Positions 49,225-57,758 of a stretch of 58,187 bases of DNA are shown here, in pieces. Each line of letters starts with the position of its first letter. Position 1 is the stretch's first letter. The stretch is from Clostridia bacterium. GTDB taxonomy: Bacteria; Bacillota; Clostridia; Oscillospirales; QAKW01. The stretch spans positions 1 to 58,187 of the forward strand of contig JAFTZM010000042.1 in NCBI GenBank assembly GCA_017464525.1. The letters are read 5' to 3'. Below the pieces are notes generated by a model. The model saw only the letters and a program-made list of their open reading frames with translations. It was not told where the DNA came from and searched no databases. The translations under genes and the position numbers were made by a program.

Positions 49225-50442
49225 ATGAAAAAGTTTGTCAAGATCATCTGTATGCTGACTGTTCTTGCGCTTGCCCTCTGCTGCTTTGCCGGCTGCGGCG
49301 CTAAGAAAGAGAACACCGCAATTAAGATCGGCGGTACCGGCCCTCTGACCGGCGGCGCTGCTATTTACGGTACTGCTGTGTACAATGCTGCCAAGATCGC
49401 CGTTGAGGAGATCAACGCACTGGGCGGTATCCAGTTTGAGGTGAAGTATGAGGACGATACCCACGATCCCGAAAAGGCCGTGAATGCTTACAACAGCCTG
49501 AAGGACTGGGGAATGCAGGTATCTCTCGGTTCCGTTACCTCCAAGCCTGCTGAGGCAACCTCTACCGAGGCCAATGCCGATAACATCTTTTATCTGACCC
49601 CCTCCGGCTCCTCCACCAACATTCTGGGCGGCGTTGTGAACCCCCTGACCGGTGAAGTGGATATCGAGCGGAAGGACAATGTGTTCCAGATGTGCTTCAT
49701 GGATCCCAACCAGGGCGAAGCCTCCGCTACCTACATCAGTGAGCAGAAGCTGGGCACCAAGATCGCTGTCATCTATAAGAATGATGACGTTTATTCCACC
49801 GGTATCTACAATAGCTTCAAGGCCAAGGCTGATGCGCTGGGCCTCTCCATCGTTTCCACCACCACCTTCACCGAGGATACCAAGACCGATTTCTCTGTTC
49901 AGGTAGCTGCTGCTAAGGAAGCAGGCGCTGATCTGGTATTCCTGCCCATGTACTATGAATCCGCTGCTCTGATCCTGAAGGAAGCCAAGGACACCGGTTA
50001 TGCACCCAAGTTCTTCGGTGTGGACGGTATGGACGGTATTCTGACCCTGGACGGCTTTGATACCTCTCTGGCCGAGGGCGTTATGCTGCTGACCCCCTTC
50101 AATGCGGACTCCGAGGATGAAGCCACCAAGGCTTTCGTTGCTAAGTATCAGGAGCAGTTCGGCGATATCCCCAACCAGTTTGCCGCTGATACCTACGACT
50201 GTGTGTATGCCATCTATAAGGCTCTGGAGAACGGCGATGCGCTGAAGAACGAGGACGGTACTTATAACTATAATATTTCCGCTTCCGATCTTTGCGATAT
50301 GCTGGTGGAAGCATTCACCGCCGAGGGCTTTACCTATTCCGGTCTGACCGGTGAGAACATGACCTGGACCGTAGAAGGTGCAGTATCCAAGTCCCCCAAG
50401 GGCATGGTGATCCAGAACGGCGCTTACGTCGGTATGGACTGA
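49225..50442 (+). CDS. livK: branched-chain amino acid-binding lipoprotein
   Basis: A 405-residue periplasmic-type binding protein (here a lipoprotein, Cys24 in CFAGC) for Leu/Ile/Val or related amino acids. IGGTGPLTGGAAIYGTAVYNAA is split across the first cleft strand, followed by YEDDTHDPEKAVNAYNSL and VIYKNDDVYSTGIYNSF, all type I SBP features. AAGGAG lies nine bases before ATG. A stem-loop separates it from livH, which would let the receptor be made in excess over the permeases. Very Ala/Gly-rich codon-biased gene, suggesting high expression. Confidence 0.93.
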   Translation: MKKFVKIICMLTVLALALCCFAGCGAKKENTAIKIGGTGPLTGGAAIYGTAVYNAAKIAVEEINALGGIQFEVKYEDDTHDPEKAVNAYNSLKDWGMQVSLGSVTSKPAEATSTEANADNIFYLTPSGSSTNILGGVVNPLTGEVDIERKDNVFQMCFMDPNQGEASATYISEQKLGTKIAVIYKNDDVYSTGIYNSFKAKADALGLSIVSTTTFTEDTKTDFSVQVAAAKEAGADLVFLPMYYESAALILKEAKDTGYAPKFFGVDGMDGILTLDGFDTSLAEGVMLLTPFNADSEDEATKAFVAKYQEQFGDIPNQFAADTYDCVYAIYKALENGDALKNEDGTYNYNISASDLCDMLVEAFTAEGFTYSGLTGENMTWTVEGAVSKSPKGMVIQNGAYVGMD

Positions 50443-50457
50443 TAATTGATTGACCGG

Positions 50458-50483
50458 GAGGGCTGCCGGTTTCGGCGGCCCTC
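50458..50483 (+). terminator. partial terminator/attenuator between livK and livH
   Basis: A GC-rich stem (GAGGGC/GCCCTC plus GCCG/CGGC) with a small loop but only a mixed T/A tail. Read-through at reduced level would favour the binding protein. Confidence 0.6.
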
Positions 50484-50510
50484 TCTATTACTGTTTTATG
50501 AGGTGAAACT

Positions 50511-51395
50511 GTGATTACCTTTCTGAACCATCTGATCAACGGCATCAGTCTGGGCAGCATCTATGCCATCATTGCATTGGGCTATACCATGGTCTACGGT
50601 ATTGCCAAGATGCTGAACTTCGCCCATGGCGATGTCATCATGGTGGGCGCTTATGTCTGCTTTTTTGCCGTTTCAAGCTTCGGGCTTCATCCGGTGCTGG
50701 GGCTGGTGCTGGCGATCCTGATCTGTACGTTGCTGGGCATCGTGATTGAAAAACTGGCCTATAAGCCTCTGCGGCAGGCCACCTCTCTGGCGGTACTGAT
50801 CACCGCCATCGGTGTCAGCTATTTTCTGCAGAATGCCGCCCAGTTGCTTTGGACCTCCAACCCCAAAATGTTCCCTGATCTTTTCGGGGGTGCTGCCATC
50901 CGGCTTTTCGACGGCCGGCTGACCATTACCGTGGGAACGCTGGTCACCATTGCGGCTTGTATCATCATCATGGTGGTGCTGACCCTCTTTACCGGCAAGA
51001 CCAGGATGGGTAAGGCCATGCGGGCCTGCTCCGAGGATAAGGGGGCGGCGCAGCTGATGGGCATCAATGTGAACCGCACCATTTCGGTGACCTTTGCCAT
51101 CGGCTCTGCGCTGGCTGCCATCGCCGGTGTATTGCTTTGCTCTGCATATCCCTCTCTGGTGCCTACCACCGGTTCTATGCCCGGTATCAAGGCATTTACC
51201 GCCGCTGTTTTCGGCGGCATCGGTTCCATTCCGGGTGCGCTGATTGGCGGTGTGCTGCTGGGTATCATCGAGATCTTTGCCGGTGCCTACATTTCCACCC
51301 AGCTCTCCAACGCAATCGTTTTCCTGGTGCTGATCGTGGTGCTGCTGGTACGTCCCACCGGTCTGCTGGGTAAGCAGATCCGGGAGAAGGTGTGA
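50511..51395 (+). CDS. livH: branched-chain amino acid ABC permease LivH
   Basis: A 294-residue permease of about eight helices. NGISLGSIYAIIALGYTMVYG and LNFAHGDVIMVGAY are the LivH N-terminal signature, and AFTAAVFGGIGSIPGALIGG is the C-terminal one. The start is GTG with GAGGTGAA five bases upstream. Confidence 0.96.
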   Translation: MITFLNHLINGISLGSIYAIIALGYTMVYGIAKMLNFAHGDVIMVGAYVCFFAVSSFGLHPVLGLVLAILICTLLGIVIEKLAYKPLRQATSLAVLITAIGVSYFLQNAAQLLWTSNPKMFPDLFGGAAIRLFDGRLTITVGTLVTIAACIIIMVVLTLFTGKTRMGKAMRACSEDKGAAQLMGINVNRTISVTFAIGSALAAIAGVLLCSAYPSLVPTTGSMPGIKAFTAAVFGGIGSIPGALIGGVLLGIIEIFAGAYISTQLSNAIVFLVLIVVLLVRPTGLLGKQIREKV

Positions 51396-51405
51396 GGTGG
51401 CTGCT

Positions 51406-52452
51406 ATGAAAAAAATGTTTTCCAATAAAAAGACTCTCACCAATTATATTACCTATGCAGGGGTCATCCTGCTGTTTGTGATCCTGCAGTCTATGAGCGC
51501 CGCAGGCGGTCTTTCCTCGGCTCTTAAGGGGCAGCTGGTACCGGTCTGCGCCTATGTTGTGATGGCGCTTTCCCTCAACCTGACCGTCGGTGTGTTGGGT
51601 GAGTTGAGCTTGGGGCACGCGGGCTTTATGAGCGTGGGTGCCTTTGCCGGTGCGGTGGCTGCCGCCGCCCTGAAGGATGTTATTCCTGCCGGTGGGCTGC
51701 GGCTGCTGGTTGCCATGATCGTGGGTGCGCTGTTTGCCGCCATTGCCGGCGTGATCGTCGGTGTGCCGGTTTTGCGCCTGCGGGGCGACTATCTGGCCAT
51801 TGTGACCCTCGCCTTCGGGGAGATCATCAAATCTATTGTGACCAATCTGTATGTGGGCATGGATGCCAACGGTCTCCATGCCAGCTTCCTCAATCCTACT
51901 CTCCATATGGAGGGCGGTAAGATCATCATCAACGGGCCTATGGGGGTTTCAGGAATCGCCAAGATCTCCTCCTTCCTAGCGGGCTTTTTGCTGATCATGG
52001 TTACGCTGGTCATTATCTTCAACCTGGTCAACAGCCGCTCCGGCCGTGCCATTATGGCGCTGCGGGATAACCGGATCGCCGCCGAGAGCGTGGGCATCAA
52101 TGTGACCAAGTATAAGCTGATGGCGTTTGTCATCTCTGCGGCTCTGGCGGGTGCTGCCGGTACCCTCTTTGCCATGGGGCAGAATACGGTAAGCGCCTCC
52201 AAGTTCGATTTCAACACCTCCATCCTGGTGCTGGTATTTGTGGTACTGGGCGGCTTGGGCAGAATGTGGGGCTCTATCATCGCCGCCGCTGCCCTGACCG
52301 TTCTGCCCGAATTGCTGCGGGAGTTCTCCGAATACCGGATGCTCATCTATGCCATCGTGCTGATCCTGGTGATGCTGGCCACCAATAACCCCACCTTCAA
52401 GAACTTTTTCAGCAAGATCTTCAAAAGGAAAGGAGTAAAAAACCATGAGTAA
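51406..52452 (+). CDS. livM: branched-chain amino acid ABC permease LivM
   Basis: A 348-residue permease with about nine helices. LNLTVGVLGELSLGHAGFM, LRLRGDYLAIVTLAFGEI, MALRDNRIAAESVGINV and VLGGLGRMWGSII are family motifs. ATG start at 51406 with GAGGTGG just upstream. It overlaps livG by eight bases. Confidence 0.96.
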   Translation: MKKMFSNKKTLTNYITYAGVILLFVILQSMSAAGGLSSALKGQLVPVCAYVVMALSLNLTVGVLGELSLGHAGFMSVGAFAGAVAAAALKDVIPAGGLRLLVAMIVGALFAAIAGVIVGVPVLRLRGDYLAIVTLAFGEIIKSIVTNLYVGMDANGLHASFLNPTLHMEGGKIIINGPMGVSGIAKISSFLAGFLLIMVTLVIIFNLVNSRSGRAIMALRDNRIAAESVGINVTKYKLMAFVISAALAGAAGTLFAMGQNTVSASKFDFNTSILVLVFVVLGGLGRMWGSIIAAAALTVLPELLREFSEYRMLIYAIVLILVMLATNNPTFKNFFSKIFKRKGVKNHE

Positions 52453-53293
52453 TCCTTTTCAGAAAACAAAAATGGTGCCCGTTCCCAGCCATTCCATCAT
52501 CCCAGAGCGGGATCTGGGCAAGGCACCCATCCTGGAATGTCAGCATCTGGGCATCGAATTTGGCGGCCTGAAGGCGGTCAATGATCTGAATCTGACCATC
52601 GGCCGTACCGAGATCGCCGGCCTGATCGGCCCCAACGGTGCCGGTAAGACGACGGTTTTCAATCTGCTGACAAAGGTGTATCACCCTACCCACGGCACCA
52701 TTCTGCTGGATGGGAAGGATACCTCCGGTAAGACCACCGAGCAGATCAATAAAATGGGTATTGCCCGTACCTTCCAAAATATCCGTTTATTTTCCAACCT
52801 GAGCGTGGAGGACAATGTGAAGATCGGCCTTCATAATCAGGAGGTCTATTCCACCCTTTCCGGCATCCTGCGCCTGCCTTCCTATTGGAAGAAGGAGAAG
52901 GAGGCACATGAACGTGCGTTGGAGCTGCTTTCCATCTTTGATATGCAGGATATGGCAGGCATGAAGGCGGGCAGCCTGCCCTACGGTGCCCAGCGCCGGC
53001 TGGAGATCGTGCGTGCCCTGGCTACTAACCCGAAACTGCTGCTTTTGGATGAGCCTGCTGCCGGTATGAACCCCTCTGAGACCGCTGAGCTGATGGAGAA
53101 TATCGTGAAGATCCGGGATACCTTCCAGATCGCCGTACTGCTCATTGAGCATGATATGAATCTGGTCATGAATATCTGCGAGGGTATTTGTGTGCTGAAC
53201 TTCGGCGAGGTCATCGCCAAGGGCACCGCCGAGGAGATCCAGGGAAATCCGGTGGTGATTGAGGCCTATCTGGGCAAAAAGAAGGAGGGCTAA
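52445..53293 (+). CDS. livG: branched-chain amino acid ABC ATPase LivG
   Basis: A 282-residue ATPase. Walker A GPNGAGKTT, the LivG-type signature LPYGAQRRLEIVRAL in place of LSGGQ, Walker B LLLDEPAAGMN and switch His in IEHDMNLVM. AAAGGAG lies ten bases before the ATG, within the end of livM. An extra N-terminal 20 residues (NPFQKTKMVPVPSHS) precede the fold. Confidence 0.96.
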   Translation: MSNPFQKTKMVPVPSHSIIPERDLGKAPILECQHLGIEFGGLKAVNDLNLTIGRTEIAGLIGPNGAGKTTVFNLLTKVYHPTHGTILLDGKDTSGKTTEQINKMGIARTFQNIRLFSNLSVEDNVKIGLHNQEVYSTLSGILRLPSYWKKEKEAHERALELLSIFDMQDMAGMKAGSLPYGAQRRLEIVRALATNPKLLLLDEPAAGMNPSETAELMENIVKIRDTFQIAVLLIEHDMNLVMNICEGICVLNFGEVIAKGTAEEIQGNPVVIEAYLGKKKEG

Positions 53294-53296
53294 GGG

Positions 53297-53998
53297 ATGC
53301 TGAAAGTCAATAATATTAATGTTTACTACGGCAGTATCCATGCCATCAAGGATGTTTCCTTTGAGGTGCATCCCGGCGAGATCGTTACCCTGATCGGTGC
53401 TAACGGTGCCGGTAAGAGCACCATCCTGCAGACCGTTTCCGGTCTGCTGCGCTCCAAGACCGGGTCCGTGGAGTTTCTGGATCAGGATCTTTCCAATGTG
53501 CCGGCTCATAAGATCGTTTCCCAAGGGCTGGCCCATGTACCGGAAGGCCGCCGCATCTTTTTGCAGATGACGGTAGAGGATAACCTGACCATGGGTGCCT
53601 TCACCCGCCCCGGAAGCGAATTTGATGCCAGCTTGGCGGATGTATACGAGCGTTTTCCCCGTTTGAAGGAGCGCCGCAAGCAGATCGCCGGCACTCTTTC
53701 CGGCGGTGAGCAGCAGATGCTGGCCATGGGCCGGGCGTTGATGAGTCATCCCCGGCTGCTGATGTTGGATGAGCCCTCCATGGGTCTTTCGCCCATCCTG
53801 GTGCAGCAGATTTTTGATATCATCACCGAGCTGCATAAGGCGGGCACCACCATTCTGCTGGTGGAGCAGAATGCGCAGATGGCACTTTCTGTTGCCGACC
53901 GTGCTTATGTGCTGGAGTCCGGTAAGATCGTGCTTTCCGGTACCGGCGCCGAGCTGGCGGAAAGCGATGAGATCAAAAAAGCCTATTTGGGCGGTTAA
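53297..53998 (+). CDS. livF: branched-chain amino acid ABC ATPase LivF
   Basis: A 233-residue ATPase, the usual LivF length. Walker A GANGAGKST, signature LSGGEQQMLAMGRAL, Walker B LMLDEPSMGLS, and HVPEGRRIF, a LivF hallmark. Starts three bases after livG; last gene of the operon, followed by a terminator. Confidence 0.97.
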   Translation: MLKVNNINVYYGSIHAIKDVSFEVHPGEIVTLIGANGAGKSTILQTVSGLLRSKTGSVEFLDQDLSNVPAHKIVSQGLAHVPEGRRIFLQMTVEDNLTMGAFTRPGSEFDASLADVYERFPRLKERRKQIAGTLSGGEQQMLAMGRALMSHPRLLMLDEPSMGLSPILVQQIFDIITELHKAGTTILLVEQNAQMALSVADRAYVLESGKIVLSGTGAELAESDEIKKAYLGG

Positions 53999-54004
53999 AA
54001 GAAT

Positions 54005-54040
54005 AAAGCGCAGTCTGAAAGGACTGCGCTTTTGTTATTT
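54005..54040. terminator. bidirectional terminator after livF
   Basis: AAAGCGCAGTC and GACTGCGCTTT pair around a 6-base loop with TTGTTATTT behind. It also serves the convergent AGCS gene. Confidence 0.8.
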
Positions 54041-55429
54041 CCAGTAGTCGGTGGGGTGGGGCAGATCGATGTCTTTGGCACGGAACCGGGGATCCTTGCC
54101 CGCCTTCCGCTGGCGGTCAAAATCCTTTAAGGCGCTCAGGGCATACCGGCTCAAATAGAGGATCACCGGCATATTGATGAGGGTCATCAGCCCCATCAGC
54201 ACATCGGCAATATTCCAGAGCAACCCGGCATTCAGCCCGGCACCCAGCAATATGATCAGGGAAGCGATGATATAACAGATCCGGTGAAACAGTTTGCCGG
54301 GTACCCTGCCCAAAATATAACAGATACATTGGTCCACATAGTAGATATTTCCCAGCAGGGTCGTGAAGGCAAAGAGCACCATGGCAACGGTGATAAAGAT
54401 GGGGCCGAAGCTGCCCAGCGATGTGCTAACCGCCGCCTGCACATAGGGGGCACCGGAAAGGGCCTCGGTGGGCTCCACGCCGGAGCTCATGCATAGAAAG
54501 GCGGTGGCAGAGCAGATGAGGATGGTATCGATAAATACAGAAAGGATCTGCACCAGCCCCTGCTTGACCGGGTGGCTGACCTCGGCGGTGGCAGATGCGT
54601 TGGGGGCAGAGCCTACCCCGGCTTCGTTGCTGAATAAGCCTCGCTTGATGCCGTACATGACGCAGGAACCAGAAAAACCGCCGAAGATGGCCTGCAGATC
54701 GAAGGCTTCGCTGAAGATCCGGGCAAATACCTCGGGGAGACGGGGAAGGTTTAAAAGGATTACGATCAGGGCGATCAGCACATAGGCCACCCCCATCACC
54801 GGTACCAGTACACCGGTTACCTTCAAAATACGCTTGCCGCCGCCCAGTAGGCAGTAGCAGGAGATAGCAGCCAGAATCAGCCCGATCAGCCAGGGCGTAA
54901 ACTTGGGATCATAAAAGCTGTAGGCAGCGAAGGTGGATTGCAGATTATAGGAGGCCAGCATATTGAAGCCGAAGCCGTAGGTTAGGATGAGAAATACGGA
55001 AAAAAGAATGGCCGGCCACCGCCGTTTAAAGGCGGCTTCGATATAATAGGCGGGGCCGCCGTAACTGCTTTCTGCCCCCCGTTTTTTATAGATCTGGGCC
55101 AGGGTGCTTTCAATAAAAGCGGTGGCACCGCCGATCAGGGCGATGATCCACATCCAGAACACCGAACCGAAGCCCCCTAAGCAGAGGGCGGTGGATACCC
55201 CGATGATATTGCCGGTGCCCACCCGGGATGCAGTGGATACCATCAATGCCTGAAAGGAGGATACGCCGCTTTGGTTTCGCTCGGTGACCGCGTTGATCTG
55301 GGCGCCGAAAAGGCGAAATTGAACAAATCCGGTACGGACGGTAAAATACAGGCCGCCTGCAATCAGAATCAGGATCAGAATATAGCCGTAAAGTGCATCG
55401 TTCAGATGGGTGATCAGGGTGTTGAACAT
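54035..55429 (-). CDS. sodium:alanine (AGCS) symporter
   Basis: A 464-residue importer with about 11 helices. FQALMVSTASRVGTGNIIGVSTAL is the AGCS signature region, followed by GGPAYYIEAAF and GLFSNEAGVGSAPNASATAEV, which is the most conserved segment of the family. Takes up alanine or glycine with Na+. Start at 55429 with AAAGGAAG six bases upstream. It sits 12 bases behind the aldo/keto reductase, so they may share a transcript. Confidence 0.94.
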   Translation of the reverse strand: MFNTLITHLNDALYGYILILILIAGGLYFTVRTGFVQFRLFGAQINAVTERNQSGVSSFQALMVSTASRVGTGNIIGVSTALCLGGFGSVFWMWIIALIGGATAFIESTLAQIYKKRGAESSYGGPAYYIEAAFKRRWPAILFSVFLILTYGFGFNMLASYNLQSTFAAYSFYDPKFTPWLIGLILAAISCYCLLGGGKRILKVTGVLVPVMGVAYVLIALIVILLNLPRLPEVFARIFSEAFDLQAIFGGFSGSCVMYGIKRGLFSNEAGVGSAPNASATAEVSHPVKQGLVQILSVFIDTILICSATAFLCMSSGVEPTEALSGAPYVQAAVSTSLGSFGPIFITVAMVLFAFTTLLGNIYYVDQCICYILGRVPGKLFHRICYIIASLIILLGAGLNAGLLWNIADVLMGLMTLINMPVILYLSRYALSALKDFDRQRKAGKDPRFRAKDIDLPHPTDYWK

Positions 55430-55441
55430 CAAATACTTCCT

Positions 55442-56449
55442 TTATTTTCCAAATTTCCGGGCGGCATTTTTCAGCATCTCCCGGATGGGCAGATGATAGG
55501 GGCAGCGGGTCTCGCATACGCCGCAGCCTACGCAGTCGGAGGCGGTTTTTTCCATGCCGCTGTAGCGCATCCGGGCCCAGTCCTCCAGGCCGTAGCGGGA
55601 GAGGTAGCCGTCCATCAGGAACACCGCAGAGATACCGATCCCGGCGGTGCAAGGGGCGCAGTAGTTGCAGCGGCGGCAGAAATTGGTGCCAAGGGCGTCC
55701 CGGATTTCCTGCATTTTGGCAAGCTCTCCTGGGGAGAGGGGCTCTTTGCTGCAAACTGCGGCGATGTTTTCGGTCAGCTCCCGGGGCTCTGCCATGCCGG
55801 GGATCACCACCGTCACATTTTCGTTGGCGGCGATATAACGAAGGGCCAGGGTACTGTCCTCGATGGCGCCGCCGGCCAAGGGCTTCATGGCGATAAAGCC
55901 GATGTTCTTTTCGGCGCAGCGGCGGATCAGCTCTTCGCCCTGGGTCTCAACAATATTATATGGAAACATGATGGTTTCTACCCAATCCATTTCCAAAGCT
56001 TTTTCAAAAAGCTCCACCGAATGAAGGGTCACGCCAATATGGCCGATCTTGCCGGCGGCCACCGCCTCCTTCAGCGCCTCTACTGCACCGCCGGGCGCAT
56101 TGACTGCCTCCAGATCGGCGGGGGAAGGGTTATGCACCTGGTAAAGGTCAATGTAGTCGGTACGGAGCTTGGAAAGGCTTAGATCAATATCGGCTGCCAT
56201 AGTTTCCTTGGTGCGGCCCATGCTTTTGGTGGCAAGGATAAAATGTTCCCGGATGCCCTCTAAGGCTTCTCCTAAATATTCTTCACTTACAGTGTAGGCA
56301 CGGGCGGTATCGATGTAGTTGACCCCCGCTGCCAGCATTTGCTCCATCAGGATGCGGGTGCCTGCCGCATCGATCTTCTGGATGGGGATGCCTCCGAATC
56401 CAATGCGGGAGATTTTTAAACCGGTTTTTCCTAAAATTCTGTAATTCAT
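55442..56449 (-). CDS. aldo/keto reductase with C-terminal iron-sulfur motifs
   Basis: A 335-residue oxidoreductase. MNYRILGKTGLKISRIGFGG and NYIDTARAY (catalytic Asp and Tyr), ILATKSMGR (catalytic Lys) and DYIDLYQVHN (His) form the AKR core. The last third adds FCRRCNYCAPC and CVGCGVCETRCP, ferredoxin-type cysteine clusters that suggest electron transfer from an Fe-S partner instead of NADPH alone. Start 56449 gives the family's usual N-terminus; an ATG at 56458 overlaps the upstream gene's stop. Confidence 0.9.
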   Translation of the reverse strand: MNYRILGKTGLKISRIGFGGIPIQKIDAAGTRILMEQMLAAGVNYIDTARAYTVSEEYLGEALEGIREHFILATKSMGRTKETMAADIDLSLSKLRTDYIDLYQVHNPSPADLEAVNAPGGAVEALKEAVAAGKIGHIGVTLHSVELFEKALEMDWVETIMFPYNIVETQGEELIRRCAEKNIGFIAMKPLAGGAIEDSTLALRYIAANENVTVVIPGMAEPRELTENIAAVCSKEPLSPGELAKMQEIRDALGTNFCRRCNYCAPCTAGIGISAVFLMDGYLSRYGLEDWARMRYSGMEKTASDCVGCGVCETRCPYHLPIREMLKNAARKFGK

Positions 56450-56450
56450 G

Positions 56451-56837
56451 TTAAGCATCTACTCCAAAAAAGATAAGTTTTCCTTCCGGGCTGATTGTGA
56501 AATGATAATTGCAATCCTCAGATACGCTGTCTGTAAAGCAAGAGCGGATGAAGCCGGAATAATTTCCATCGTCGCCCTTAAGAACGGTTTTCATAAAGTT
56601 TCTGTCGATCAGGCAGATAATATTACCGTTTTCTTCGATGCATTGGTCTTTTACTGCCTCCAGGGCAAGGCTTTTGATCCGGTCGTTGGTAATGGCTTCC
56701 AGCGCCTTGTTATCGGTGTAGAAGGCGGGATTGAGGGTGATAAATCGGTTGGTAAACCAAAATCCAAAAAGGGTAAGGAACAGCAAAATAATGCCTAAAA
56801 TTGCTGCGGTTTGAAGATGAAGCTTTTTGTGTTTCAT
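56451..56837 (-). CDS. small membrane-anchored protein, unknown function
   Basis: A 128-residue protein with one N-terminal transmembrane helix (about 10-30) and a soluble outer part of about 95 residues containing three cysteines (QCIEEN, IICLID, RSCFTD) plus a fourth in DCNYHF, so two disulfides are possible. The ribosome-binding site on the minus strand is AGGAGG before ATG. Stop codon is two bases from the aldo/keto reductase start, so they are co-transcribed. No family recognised. Confidence 0.65.
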   Translation of the reverse strand: MKHKKLHLQTAAILGIILLFLTLFGFWFTNRFITLNPAFYTDNKALEAITNDRIKSLALEAVKDQCIEENGNIICLIDRNFMKTVLKGDDGNYSGFIRSCFTDSVSEDCNYHFTISPEGKLIFFGVDA

Positions 56838-56931
56838 ATTGCGCCTCCTATTTTGATGATCTCATTGTATCAAAAAAAACTGAAGATCGCAATAGAATTA
56901 AAAGAAACTTAAGAAAGATCATAAATTGTTC

Positions 56932-56960
56932 TTGACATTTTCGCTCCTATCGTTTATAAT
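56932..56960 (+). promoter_or_regulatory. predicted promoter of tRNA-Ser
   Basis: Perfect TTGACA (56932-56937) and TATAAT (56955-56960) with a 17-base spacer, 32 bases upstream of the tRNA. Confidence 0.85.
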
Positions 56961-56992
56961 AGTTTAGCAATTAAATCATATCTTTGACCTAC

Positions 56993-57083
56993 GGAGAAAT
57001 ACTCAAGAGGCCGAAGAGGCGCCCCTGCTAAGGGCGTAGGGTGGGTAACCGCCGCGAGGGTTCAAATCCCTCTTTCTCCGCCA
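56993..57083 (+). tRNA. tRNA-Ser (GCT)
   Basis: A 91-base class II tRNA. Acceptor GGAGAAA pairs with TTTCTCC, anticodon loop CTGCTAA with anticodon GCT (reads AGC/AGU), a long variable arm (GTAGGGTGGGTAACCGCC), T arm GAGGGTTCAAATCCCTC, and encoded G-CCA. The 3' end is repeated at 58019-58032, marking it as a probable integration target. Confidence 0.96.
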
Positions 57084-57085
57084 AA
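57072..57085 (+). repeat. direct repeat, copy 1 (putative attachment site, tRNA 3' end)
   Basis: CTTTCTCCGCCAAA covers the 3' acceptor strand and CCA of tRNA-Ser plus two bases. An identical 14-bp copy is at 58019-58032. tRNA 3' ends are frequent attachment sites of integrated elements. Confidence 0.55.
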
Positions 57086-57116
57086 AAATCCTCGTTCTTT
57101 AGAACGAGGATTTTTT
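57084..57116 (+). terminator. terminator of tRNA-Ser
   Basis: AAAAAATCCTCGTTCT and AGAACGAGGATTTTTT form a 16-bp stem around TT, immediately behind the CCA. Confidence 0.85.
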
Positions 57117-57119
57117 ATT

Positions 57120-57302
57120 CAAACCCGAAGGGTTTGGGTATGTAATCAATTCGCAAAGCGAATTGTATGTAATTTGTGCGCAGCACAGTATGGCATCACC
57201 GTTAGGTGTATGGATACAAACTTCTTCGGGTTTGATTACATACGCAACTAAAATTGCGATTACATTCCGCCTACGGCGGATGACATACACTGCTTCGCCG
57301 TG
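57120..57302. repeat. array of eight short stem-loops with a switching spacer motif
   Basis: Eight small palindromes follow each other: 57120-57136 (CAAACCC-GAA-GGGTTTG), 57147-57165 (CAATTCGC-AAA-GCGAATTG), 57175-57187 (TGTGC-GCA-GCACA), 57194-57212 (CACC-GTTA-GGTG core), 57217-57234 (imperfect CAAAC/GTTTG), 57243-57258 (CGCAA/TTGCG), 57266-57280 (TCCGCC-TAC-GGCGGA) and 57288-57302 (CAC.GC-TTC-GC.GTG). The stems differ in sequence but most have 3-4 base loops. The linkers read TATGTAAT in the first half and its complement ATTACATA in the second, so the whole array is roughly mirror-symmetric. It ends 14 bases before a decayed four-helix-bundle gene. Confidence 0.75.
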
Positions 57303-57315
57303 ATTGGAGATAATT

Positions 57316-57689
57316 ATGAACTAAAACCTTTTAATGAAATATTCCGAGGAACTTGCAGTTAAAGTGGAAAAGCTTTGCAAAATCCTTCCACACGGTAGTC
57401 ATTCTAATATCATTTTTCGGATTTGCAAATCCTCATCAAGTGTTTTTGCAAACATTACCGAGGCTCAATATCCTCAAAGTCTTGCGGATATGCTCTCAAA
57501 ATTCAAATTTGCCCGTAAAGAGTGCGTTGAAAACTGATGGTGGCATCCGAAATCATTGATGAAGATACCTTCAAATCTATGCGAAACCTTTGCGGCAGAA
57601 TAAGACGAATACTTACATCGACTTGTATTACCATTGAAAAGAAAATTAACAAATTTAGTGTTAAATATTATAAAAGCAAAGGAGAATAA
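57316..57689 (+). pseudogene. decayed four-helix-bundle protein gene (S23/Avd-like)
   Basis: Remnant of a ~120-residue four-helix-bundle protein of the kind encoded in 23S rRNA intervening sequences and near diversity-generating elements. The long intact stretch (57334-57537) contains YSEELAVKVEKLCKIL, ICKSSSSVFANITEAQYPQS and LADMLSKFKFARKECVEN, where NITEAQYPQS is the family mark. At least two breaks are visible. The start after GGAGA (57316) runs into TAA, while a shifted frame reads ELKPFNE. The tail continues in another frame from about 57540 (IIDEDTFKSMRNLCGRIRRIL) to a stop at 57687. It follows the stem-loop array. Presumed non-functional. Confidence 0.75.
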
Positions 57690-57758
57690 TTACGAGTTAT
57701 TGTAGACCACATCACAGAAGAGCACATACTCGCACAAATTCTGATAGAAGCAAATCCT

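Noticed and set aside
57120..57302. CRISPR array
   Set aside because: The conserved part is an 8-base linker, not a 25-40 base repeat, and the variable parts are palindromes themselves. There are no cas genes.
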